Assembly (NCBI GenBank): GCA_038222915.1
Contig: JBBRHH010000330.1
Location: 1 to 6,976, forward strand
DNA: 6,976 nucleotides
Origin: JBBRHH01 sp038222915
Lineage (GTDB): Bacteria > Planctomycetota > Phycisphaerae > Tepidisphaerales > Tepidisphaeraceae
Direction: 5' to 3'
Below, one piece after another: positions 1-5,545 of the stretch; position 1 is the stretch's first letter; each line of letters begins with the position of its first letter. The position numbers and the translations under genes are program-made. The notes under the pieces were generated by a model. That model was not told the origin of the DNA. It did no database searches and worked only from the letters and a program-made list of their open reading frames with translations.

Positions 1-19
1 GTGGGAGGGGTTGCAGCAT
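1..19 (-). CDS. 5' end of an unidentified gene overlapping the DUF3311 stop codon
   Basis: Only the first six codons (MLQPLP) lie in the window, so the product cannot be read. The start is well supported: the ATG (19-17) shares its A with the TAA stop of the upstream gene (TAATG), and an AGGAG Shine-Dalgarno sequence (minus strand, 32-28) sits 8 nt upstream. This overlap indicates translational coupling. DUF3311 genes are commonly followed by a sodium:solute symporter gene, so that is the most likely identity, but it rests only on gene-order knowledge and not on any residue seen here. Confidence 0.6.
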
Positions 20-261
20 TAGTGGAGCTCCTGGTCGCGATTCTTGTTGGAAGGATCGGGCTGAACGTCTTCGAGGTGCTTTGGCCAGGCGGTCTGCACG
101 AGAAGGAACATGAGGACGGCGCAGGCAACGGCGAAGAGGCCGTGATACCAGAGGCCGACGGGGAGGACGTTGAGAAAGAGGGGCTCTATTTTGGTCCAGT
201 TCCAGAAGTCCTGATGCAGGACGACAAGAACGGCGGCGAATACAAAAACCAGCCATTTCAT
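19..261 (-). CDS. DUF3311-type small two-helix membrane protein
   Basis: An 80-residue protein with a hydrophobic N-terminal helix (about residues 2-15), then a conserved-looking HQDFW motif (16-20), a second membrane helix (about 36-56) and a charged C-terminal tail (61-80). The arrangement HQDFW - short loop - LPxGLWYH - helix - AWP resembles DUF3311 proteins, small membrane proteins of unknown biochemical role often encoded directly before a sodium:solute symporter, where they may act as an accessory subunit. Here the stop overlaps the next start by one base, which fits such a pair. The ATG at 261 is chosen because it begins the first helix and has GGAG 10 nt upstream; the open frame extends much further upstream, but that stretch shows no protein-like features. 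Family assignment is from memory of the motif pattern. Confidence 0.75.
   Translation of the reverse strand: MKWLVFVFAAVLVVLHQDFWNWTKIEPLFLNVLPVGLWYHGLFAVACAVLMFLLVQTAWPKHLEDVQPDPSNKNRDQELH
28..32 (-). promoter_or_regulatory. Shine-Dalgarno site for the gene starting at 19
   Basis: AGGAG on the minus strand, 8 nt before the ATG at 19-17 and inside the last codons of the DUF3311 gene. It is one of the clearest ribosome binding sites in the window, and it supports both the overlapping start and the shared transcript. Confidence 0.6.
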
Positions 262-538
262 GGATGCACAACTCCGGTTGAATTCCCGTATGTCGACGGG
301 GCACAAGATGATACCGCAATAGGGTGGGAGTGTTCGAGGGGTTCGAGGCGGCAGCGCTTGGCCAATGTGGTGCAGATTGGGAGTCGATGATTTGGAGGCC
401 GTCCGACCGGTTTTGGCGTTGTGAATGTGCGCGAAAAATTTTGCGTTTGTTGGGAATTGGGGTCGGGAATTCAAGTGGTTTTGCGGTCGGAGGTTGTGGT
501 TGTTCCCGGCATTGCGGCTGCGGACAACTGCACTCAGG
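262..538. other. Intergenic region between FG-GAP gene and DUF3311 gene
   Basis: This 277-bp stretch lies downstream of the FG-GAP gene and upstream of the DUF3311 gene. On the minus strand a possible -10 hexamer TATCAT (313-308) has a poor -35 partner CGAACA (336-331) at 17 bp; GGAG (275-272) is the probable ribosome binding site of the DUF3311 gene. A short A/T hairpin (430-445, three G-C pairs, one wobble, A-T pairs) has no T-tract on the minus strand and is not a convincing terminator. No gene was found. Confidence 0.5.
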
Positions 539-1657
539 TCACGGTCCGAGCAGGATACCGATTTTTCCGATGAAGCCGGCGACGCCGTCGATTTTTTTGT
601 CGGCGTTGAATAATCCAAAGAGGACGCTCTGGGGGTTGTTCTTGACAGGAAGGGTAATGGGTTTGGCGAATGGCCCCTTACCGGTACCCAGCAGAACATT
701 AATGACCAGGGTAACGGCTTTGATGTTGCTGATGAGGATGAGGTCGGCCTTGCCGTCGCGGCTGACATCCTGCGCGACGAGTCGGTTTGCACCGAGTGTT
801 TTGGGGACGACAACGCGTTTTTTGATGCCGCCCTTGCCGTCGCCGAGGATCATGGTGACGGTCTGGCCGAAGAGCTCGACGAACGCGGTGTCGAGTTTTT
901 TGTCGCCGTTGAAGTCGGCGGTGACCAGATCGCCGGCGAAGGAGGCGGTGGTGGAAGTGGCCTTGGCGAAGTTGCCGCCGCCGGTGTTCAGGAGCCACTG
1001 AAAGTTATTGGCGCCCTGAAAGGTTTCGACGACATCGATCTGTTTGTCGTTGTTGAAGTCGCCGAGACTGACGATGTGGTTGTGGCCGCCGGTGAAGGGG
1101 ATTTTGGCTGCGCCGAAAGTTCCGTTGCCGTTGCCGAGAAGGATGCGGACGTCGCTTGTGCAACCGGCGGCGATGTCGATTTTCTTGTCGCCGTCAAAGT
1201 CGGCGGTTTTGACGGTGATGCCTTTCTGGCCAGCGCCCAGGTCAAGGGCCGAGACGGAGAACGATCCGGCACCCGAGGCGAGGAGGATGAAGGCACCGGC
1301 GGTGCCGACGACGACGATGTCGGCGCTGGCGTCGGCGTTGAATTTTCCGGCGGCGAAATTGCTGGCGAAGCCGGAGGTGATGGAGGTGGAGGTGATTTTG
1401 CCGAAGCCGCCTTTGCCATCGCCGAGTTTTACACCAACACCGCTGGCGAGGAGGGTTGCGATGTCGAGCTTGCTGTCGCCGTTGAAGTCGCCGGTGATCA
1501 ACTGTGCGCCATTGGATGTCGTGCTGGTGGGGTAGAGCTTGGGGAGTTTGAACAGGGGCTTGGCGATGCTCGGCGAAACCGTGGTCGTGGAGAGAAATTG
1601 GCGGGGTTCGAGAATTTCGAGAAGACAACCGGCGGATTCACGCGAGAGGTGTGGCAT
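539..1657 (-). CDS. FG-GAP/VCBS repeat beta-propeller protein with LEPR N-terminal motif
   Basis: A 372-residue protein made almost entirely of FG-GAP/VCBS-type repeats. Each has a calcium-binding loop of the form DFNGDxKxDIA. Seven are visible, starting near residues 56, 104, 152, 199, 247, 296 and 348, with spacing of 47-52 residues; this is what a seven-bladed propeller needs. Repeats 1, 3, 4 and 5 keep the full D-x-[ND]-x-D-x-x-x-D loop. Repeats 2, 6 and 7 are degenerate. Residues 16-23 read LEPRQFLS, close to the LEPR-x-LL motif found near the N-terminus of many planctomycete surface or exported proteins. There is no classical signal peptide, membrane anchor or dockerin, so export is inferred from the LEPR motif. 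Such propellers usually bind other proteins or sugars at the cell surface; no enzyme site is seen. The ATG at 1657 is chosen because it places LEPR at the usual distance; its ribosome binding site is weak (GGATGG). Transcribed alone, with gaps on both sides. Confidence 0.9.
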   Translation of the reverse strand: MPHLSRESAGCLLEILEPRQFLSTTTVSPSIAKPLFKLPKLYPTSTTSNGAQLITGDFNGDSKLDIATLLASGVGVKLGDGKGGFGKITSTSITSGFASNFAAGKFNADASADIVVVGTAGAFILLASGAGSFSVSALDLGAGQKGITVKTADFDGDKKIDIAAGCTSDVRILLGNGNGTFGAAKIPFTGGHNHIVSLGDFNNDKQIDVVETFQGANNFQWLLNTGGGNFAKATSTTASFAGDLVTADFNGDKKLDTAFVELFGQTVTMILGDGKGGIKKRVVVPKTLGANRLVAQDVSRDGKADLILISNIKAVTLVINVLLGTGKGPFAKPITLPVKNNPQSVLFGLFNADKKIDGVAGFIGKIGILLGP

Positions 1658-1966
1658 GTAAGACCATCCAATTCAAATCAGGCGAGGTGATGTGGCAGGC
1701 CGGATTGTCTCAAACGAGGGCGGTTTAGGCAATATCCTGACAAAACAATTGGTTTCATCCTGATGAATTGAAGATTGCGTTTACGTAACAGGAGGCCTCG
1801 CAGATGGTGTGGCCTGGCTGCACGATGTCGCACGATTACGCTTTCATCCATGGTAGCCGCGGCAGATGAAGAATCCGTCAGGTTCGTTCCAGCACAGGTG
1901 GTTGGGATGTCAACAGTGGAGTGAGGTCGCCGTAGTGCGCGGGATATTCAAGCGGAGGCGCAACAA
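1658..1966. other. 309-bp intergenic region with several small dyads
   Basis: This region lies between the end of the vWA gene and the start of the FG-GAP gene and should hold the latter's promoter, though no good -35/-10 pair could be picked. It contains an interrupted palindrome TTCATC-CT-GATGAA (1754-1767), an overlapping CAATT/AATTG pair (1746-1750 and 1766-1770), an 8-bp palindrome TTACGTAA (1781-1788), an AGGCC/GGCCT pair (1793-1797 and 1811-1815), and a direct repeat GCACGAT at 1820-1826 and 1830-1836, spaced exactly 10 bp. On the + strand a 21-codon open frame (1804-1869) follows a perfect AGGAGG at 8 nt; it is listed as a finding only. No RNA gene was recognised. Confidence 0.45.
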
Positions 1967-1977
1967 TCATTCCGCTT
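1950..1977 (-). terminator. Possible weak terminator hairpin at the end of the vWA gene
   Basis: A perfect 7-bp inverted repeat, AAGCGGA (1950-1956) and TCCGCTT (1971-1977), with a 14-nt loop. On the minus strand it spans the vWA stop codon (1969-1967). The downstream side reads TTGAATAT, which is not a proper U-tract, so this may be an inefficient terminator or simply an mRNA 3' structure. Confidence 0.3.
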
Positions 1978-3123
1978 TCCTTTTGGAGTAGACGCCGCCG
2001 TTTTGTTTCGCGATCTGCTTCAGCACTCTTTCAGGGCCTTCTGCGGCGTCGCGGTCCAATCCTATGGTGTTGATTCTTATCTGAAGTTTATTGTTGTGTT
2101 TGGTGAGCCAATCGATGACCCCTTGATTGTCATCGAAGTCGCCGTCGGTGACGAGGAAGATCAAATCAGGCTGTTGTTTGAACGCGAGTTCAAGGACAGT
2201 AATGATGTCCGCGGAGTTTCGAGGCGAGACGGCCATGGCCCAGCGGGCAAGCTTCTCCTTGTTTGCGTTCGTCGCCGGGACGAGTTGGTCCATGCTGAAC
2301 CCGACGTCACATTGAAACTCTGGTCGGGGTTGAGCTCATTCACTGCTTTGACAACCCGTACCTGCATGCTGTCAAAACGACTGATGGGTTCTCCGAAGAC
2401 TTCGAGAATGTAGACAATGGATTTGACGGGCTTGGTTGCGGGGCCGGTTGTTGGTTTGGGGAGGTCGAAGATTGTGGCGGCCTGCAAGACTGGCATCTGA
2501 GATGCTGATAGAAGTAGACCTAGGGACGCGGTGGCCACACATCTCGGGACGAAACGTCTGGGGCGCGGACGCGTGCCGGGTCGTGGGACGGTTCCACATT
2601 CTGGGCAGCGATAGGGGGTGGCGCGGAGGTCGTAGTTGCAGGTTGGGCACAGGCCGGGTTGGTAGTGTTTTATGCGGCGGCGGATGAGGCCCATTAGCAT
2701 CCAACCGGCCGGCAACACGCTGGTCAGGCATGCGATGGCCCAATACGGGACCGCGCCCCGTAAATTAGATCCATTTGAATCCGATTCGTTATTCATAGAA
2801 AAGTCGCCCAAGTCCGACGAACTGGCGCCTTGCTGCTGCCTGTAGTGAAATCCCGGGCCGAGTTTGAGGATGTAGAAGGCGGTGGACGGATTCTCTATGA
2901 CATGATCCTCTTTGACATGCTGGAACTCGAGCCGCCCGTTTTCGGATGACAGCCACCAGTAACTTCGTACTTCTGTTTGTGATGTGGAACTGGGGATCCA
3001 CGTTTCATGCTCAACGATATTGCACCACGTGTAACTTCGCTGCCAGAGGGCGAGAGTTGCGACACAAAGTATCAATGACGAACCGATCAGAGCATGTCGA
3101 ATCCAATGGATGATTCGCTTCAC
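1967..3123 (-). pseudogene. Frameshifted fusion: zinc-ribbon membrane protein joined to a degenerate vWA domain
   Basis: Read in two frames, this gives about 385 residues. Frame one (from GTG 3123) has a membrane helix (about 8-28), an extracytoplasmic segment (29-122), a second helix (124-147), a basic stretch RRRIK, and a four-cysteine zinc ribbon (C159, C162, C173, C176) of the planctomycete CPxCxYDLRATPxRCPECG type. A new basic stretch plus hydrophobic segment follows (about 190-216, ending LQAA), like the signal peptide of a separate protein, and then a vWA domain from about residue 234. After SFNV (272) the family pattern continues only in the other frame (LVPATNANKEK, PDLIFLVTDGDF, INTIGL, to the stop at 1967). 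Adding one G to the GGG at 2302-2300 makes one continuous 385-residue frame. The vWA metal site is degraded: the usual DxSxS is ExFxE (241-245) and the expected Thr is A305; only the Asp in TDGD (327) remains. Start is GTG, 19 nt after the upstream stop, with no Shine-Dalgarno but TATAAT 6 nt upstream. It is either a decaying gene or an intact gene with a sequencing error; function unknown. Confidence 0.7.
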
Positions 3124-3129
3124 GAAGAT

Positions 3130-3135
3130 ATTATA
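3130..3135 (-). promoter_or_regulatory. Consensus -10 hexamer six bases before the GTG start at 3123
   Basis: TATAAT on the minus strand (3135-3130) lies in the 19-nt gap between two co-directional genes. No -35 match was found at 16-18 bp. If used, transcription would begin at or next to the GTG, giving a leaderless mRNA, which would fit the absence of a Shine-Dalgarno sequence. Confidence 0.3.
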
Positions 3136-3142
3136 GCGAAGG

Positions 3143-4372
3143 TTAATGACGCGACGTTTCGACCGGGTTTACCGTCCAGTCCCATGTCGGGAGGATTCTT
3201 CCGTCTTTCATTCGCAGGCCCATTGCGTTCATGGGCGATGCGCCGTCGCGCGCTGTTGCGCGGACTTCGATGCTTTCCACGCCTACGGATGCGAGCGGGA
3301 CGACTTCGCCTGGATCGCTGATGCCGTTGCCGTTGCGGTCGAACCAGACTGCGAGGCCGATCAGTTCGGAGCCGCTGAGGCGGCCATCGCGGTTGTCGTC
3401 CAGGGCGTCCATGGCGGCGTAGCCGTCGCGCCAGAAGATCCACCAGCTTACGCTGCCGAACAATTGGCGGCCGGACGTGATGCGGCCTGACTCGCTGGGA
3501 TCCCAGACGAGGATACCCGTGTCGGGCTTGAGCCAGGGCCAGGTCTGGCCGCGGCCGGTTCCGTCGAGGTCGAACTTTGCTGTTTTGCCGGGGGCGAGCA
3601 GGTCGTTGAGTGCTCTGCCATCCTTGAGCGAAAATACGATGGGGGTGACGGGGCCGGAGGGTTTTGATTGCAGGGCCTTGACGCTCTCGGTGACGACATC
3701 GACCCGGCCTTTCAGATCTTTGTCGACATCGTCGCGCCTGGCGAGTTGCAGGTAATGCGTTCCGGCTTCGTAACTGATCAATGACGACAAACCCATGACC
3801 GGCTGATTGGTGAGTTTCAGATCGTCGTTAATGGCTTGGTCGTAGGCGATCAAATATTGGCGGATCGATTGCGCCAGATAGACAGGCTTCCAGTCCTTCA
3901 CCTCCACATCGGCCTTGTAGCCCGGGATGGGTGGAAGCGCCAGGCCGCTATCGATGGCCGATTCGAGCAGGCTTGCGACGCCAAGATGAAAGAGCGGAAT
4001 TCCCGGGGCTTTGGAAATGGCCGTGGCGAAGTTTTCCATTGATGCGGTCAGATGTGTCAGCAACTGTTTCTCATCCATCTTCGCGTCGTCGGGTTTTGGT
4101 GACCGGCGATTGACGAAATCGGGAATGCTGGGGAGCTTTTGGCCCTGCTCGTAAACGCCGAGCGTTTCCTGTTTCAGCGCTAAGGCGAGAAAGTGGACGC
4201 GGGCGAGGGTGTAGTAGCCCTGGGCGTCGTCGGGGTGTTCTTTGATGTAGGCGCTGATGTTCTGGACGAGGCGATCGACGGGGGCTTTGGCGGGCGGGGC
4301 GAACATGGCGCTTGCGGGGTGGGCGAGGAGGGTGAGTATCAGGAGGAGGAGAATTGGGTGAATGGATCTCAT
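3143..4372 (-). CDS. Secreted helical protein with RTX/EF-hand-like calcium-binding region
   Basis: A 409-residue protein with a clear signal peptide (MRSIHP, hydrophobic stretch about 7-17, cleavage probably after PASA near residue 22). Residues 30-240 are predicted mostly helical; the stretch NISAYIKEHPDDAQGYYTLA (38-57) resembles a TPR-like helix pair, but no clear repeat array is seen. Residues 267-370 match the layout of the region found in large RTX/hemolysin-type proteins: FDLDGTG, then a degenerate DPSESGRITSGRQLFG (291-306), DGYAAMDALDDNRDGRLSGSE with a complete EF-hand loop (D325, N327, D329, E336), and WFDRNGNGISDPGE (loop 345-356), then LASVGVESIEV. Calcium binding outside the cytoplasm is inferred. 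The frame opens at 4441, but ATG 4372 is chosen because it starts the signal peptide and has AGAGGA 8 nt upstream. It follows fmt after 73 nt and precedes the vWA gene by 19 nt. Function is not recognised. Confidence 0.85.
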   Translation of the reverse strand: MRSIHPILLLLILTLLAHPASAMFAPPAKAPVDRLVQNISAYIKEHPDDAQGYYTLARVHFLALALKQETLGVYEQGQKLPSIPDFVNRRSPKPDDAKMDEKQLLTHLTASMENFATAISKAPGIPLFHLGVASLLESAIDSGLALPPIPGYKADVEVKDWKPVYLAQSIRQYLIAYDQAINDDLKLTNQPVMGLSSLISYEAGTHYLQLARRDDVDKDLKGRVDVVTESVKALQSKPSGPVTPIVFSLKDGRALNDLLAPGKTAKFDLDGTGRGQTWPWLKPDTGILVWDPSESGRITSGRQLFGSVSWWIFWRDGYAAMDALDDNRDGRLSGSELIGLAVWFDRNGNGISDPGEVVPLASVGVESIEVRATARDGASPMNAMGLRMKDGRILPTWDWTVNPVETSRH

Positions 4373-4380
4373 GGTTGGGG

Positions 4381-4386
4381 TCCTCT
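4381..4386 (-). promoter_or_regulatory. Shine-Dalgarno site for the secreted EF-hand protein
   Basis: AGAGGA on the minus strand, 8 nt before the ATG at 4372. It decides the start at 4372 over the upstream ATG at 4441. Its first three bases form the end of a 7-bp hairpin (4384-4410). Confidence 0.55.
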
Positions 4387-4410
4387 GGCGTTTGATCGTT
4401 TCCCGCCAGA
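4384..4410 (-). promoter_or_regulatory. Hairpin overlapping the ribosome binding site of the EF-hand gene
   Basis: Perfect inverted repeat TCTGGCG (4384-4390) and CGCCAGA (4404-4410), loop 13 nt. In the minus-strand mRNA the 3' arm overlaps the AGA of AGAGGA, so folding would partly hide the ribosome binding site. No U-tract follows, so it is not a standard terminator. A TATATT hexamer (4415-4410) just upstream could be a -10, but no -35 was found. Confidence 0.35.
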
Positions 4411-4445
4411 ATATAACCTGATTCAGGAGGGCGGTGCGCATGTAA

Positions 4446-5387
4446 TCAATCCAGATTGGTTAGCAGCATGCCCTCTTCCCACGGATAACCGTTCCTGTAC
4501 GCCGCGAGCGGCATGGGCCGTTTGCCTTCGGGCTGGAGGGCGAGGATTTCTAAGGATTGATTGTTGGCCGTGGTGATTTGGCCTGTCGCGGTGATTGTGC
4601 CTGGCGGCAGGTTGTTCGAAGCTGATGCACTTGCACGTGCCCGGAGCAGCGCGAGTTTTGTCAGGGGCTTGCCGGCGGCGTCGGTGAGTTGCACTCGGCA
4701 GCCGGGCCACGGGGATAGGCCTCGGATGTGGCGGGCCAGTTCTTCGGCCGATTTGCTCCAGTCGAGGCGGGAAAATTCCCGGCTTAGCTTTGGGGCGCTG
4801 GTGGCTTGGGTGTTGTCCTGGGAGGTGTGGGTTGCAGTTCCATCGGCGAGGGATTGGACGACGTGGGGGAGAAGTTCTGCACCGTCGTTGGCGAGGCGGT
4901 CGTGGAGCTCGCCCGCGGTTTCGGTTTCTCCTATGGGGAGTTCGGATTGGGCGAGAATTTCTCCGGCGTCCATGCGGTCGGCCAGGCGGATGACGGAGTT
5001 GCCGGTGATGGTTTCGCCGCGGAGGATGGCCCAGTTGATGGGGGCCGCGCCACGGTATTTGGGGAGACGCGAGGAGTGGAGGTTGATGCTGCCGAGGCGT
5101 GGATGATTGACGATGGGCGGGGCGATTTTCTGGCCGAAGGCGATGACGACCATGAGATCGGCCGGGGGAAGGATTTCGGCGTTGATGTCCTTGGTGCGCA
5201 AGAGGGCGAGATTTTCGGTGAGGGCGTATTGGGCGATGGGGGTGAGGGTCAGCTTGCGATCACGGCCGGCGGGTTTGTCGGGTTGGGAGAGGACGAGGAG
5301 GATTTCGTGGCCGGCGGCGCGGAGTGCGCGGAGGGAGGGGAGGCCGAACTCGCCGGCGCCGGCGAAGATGATGCGTTGAGGGTTCAC
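4446..5387 (-). CDS. fmt: Methionyl-tRNA formyltransferase
   Basis: Transfers the formyl group of 10-formyltetrahydrofolate to the amino group of Met-tRNA(fMet) in the cytoplasm, preparing the initiator tRNA. The 313-residue length matches the family (E. coli Fmt 315). The N-terminal Rossmann-type domain begins RIIFAGAGEFGLPSLRAL (5-22) and has SQPDKPAGR (34-42). The catalytic segment is INLHSSRLPKYRGAAP (101-116), with the formyltransferase Asn102 and His104, and Asp140 in RMDAGEIL; these match Asn106, His108 and Asp144 of E. coli. The C-terminal tRNA-binding domain starts near KLSREFSRLDWSKSAEE and contains LSPWPG. The start is GTG at 5387; an in-frame TGA 24 nt upstream leaves no other usual start, and no Shine-Dalgarno is seen. 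It is divergent from dnaX and not next to def inside this window. The two downstream genes on the same strand may share its transcript. Confidence 0.97.
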   Translation of the reverse strand: MNPQRIIFAGAGEFGLPSLRALRAAGHEILLVLSQPDKPAGRDRKLTLTPIAQYALTENLALLRTKDINAEILPPADLMVVIAFGQKIAPPIVNHPRLGSINLHSSRLPKYRGAAPINWAILRGETITGNSVIRLADRMDAGEILAQSELPIGETETAGELHDRLANDGAELLPHVVQSLADGTATHTSQDNTQATSAPKLSREFSRLDWSKSAEELARHIRGLSPWPGCRVQLTDAAGKPLTKLALLRARASASASNNLPPGTITATGQITTANNQSLEILALQPEGKRPMPLAAYRNGYPWEEGMLLTNLD

Positions 5388-5490
5388 GGGGGAGAGGATG
5401 CGGATATCTCAGCGTAGATGCAAGCAGACGGGGTCGGTAGCTGTGAAACTGTGTCGTCAAACTCGGATTCTTCCGGTCTGGTGACACCTC

Positions 5491-5499
5491 TGCTACACT
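5491..5499 (+). promoter_or_regulatory. Possible extended -10 promoter of dnaX
   Basis: TGCTACACT fits the extended -10 form TGnTAnnnT. Transcription would start near 5506 and give a leader of about 40 nt. The -35 position (TTCCGG, 5471-5476) matches the consensus only at TT, as is common for extended -10 promoters. Confidence 0.35.
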
Positions 5500-5533
5500 C
5501 CCAATTTCGTGGAGATGTGCCCCCTTTCGTACC

Positions 5534-5539
5534 TAAAAT
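5534..5539 (+). promoter_or_regulatory. -10-like hexamer six bases before the dnaX ATG
   Basis: TAAAAT ends 6 nt before the ATG at 5546. With no Shine-Dalgarno sequence present, it is a candidate for a leaderless dnaX transcript and an alternative to the extended -10 at 5491. Confidence 0.25.
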
Positions 5540-5545
5540 TGTCGT

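Larger units (their letters stand above)
5388..5545. promoter_or_regulatory. Divergent fmt/dnaX promoter region
   Basis: A 158-bp region between two divergent housekeeping genes that must contain both promoters. For dnaX, an extended -10 TGCTACACT is at 5491-5499, with only TT of a -35 at 5471. For fmt, a good -35 TTGACG (5460-5455, minus) has no convincing -10 at 16-18 bp. A small palindrome GGTG-A-CACC (5480-5488) lies just before the dnaX -10 and could be a protein site. Neither start codon has a Shine-Dalgarno sequence. Confidence 0.6.

Noticed and set aside
430..445. CGCGAAAAATTTTGCG hairpin as terminator of the FG-GAP gene
   Set aside because: The stem is largely A-T with a very small loop and no T-tract in the minus direction. 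It is 94 nt or more past the stop.
19..813. 264-codon reading of the DUF3311 frame from 813
   Set aside because: The N-terminal part overlaps the end of the FG-GAP gene in another frame and is low complexity. The membrane protein starts at 261, with a ribosome binding site.
324..1001. Long + strand open frame opposite the FG-GAP gene
   Set aside because: It is a shadow of the real minus-strand gene. The sequence is low complexity and lacks domain motifs, while the minus strand shows seven regular FG-GAP repeats.
1076..1690. Gly/Asp/Glu-rich + strand frame of 204 codons
   Set aside because: Its composition (GGDGGGGD..., EVAGDQ) is the mirror of the repeated Gly/Asp codons of the FG-GAP gene. 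No signal peptide, start signal or known domain.
2291..2312. Programmed ribosomal frameshift as explanation of the vWA frame change
   Set aside because: No X XXY YYZ heptamer or homopolymer suited to slipping is present at the junction. A one-base change in GGG explains it more simply.
4417..4427. CCTGA-T-TCAGG palindrome before TTATATT as terminator of fmt
   Set aside because: Only 4-5 stem pairs and a weak U-tract. It is more likely chance, and fmt may read through into the next gene.
3143..4441. Start of the EF-hand protein at the ATG 4441
   Set aside because: The 23 extra residues would put a charged stretch before the signal peptide. ATG 4372 has AGAGGA at 8 nt.
4806..5417. 203-codon + strand frame opposite fmt
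   Set aside because: The minus strand codes Fmt with all catalytic residues. The + frame is repetitive Gly/Glu/Asp sequence.
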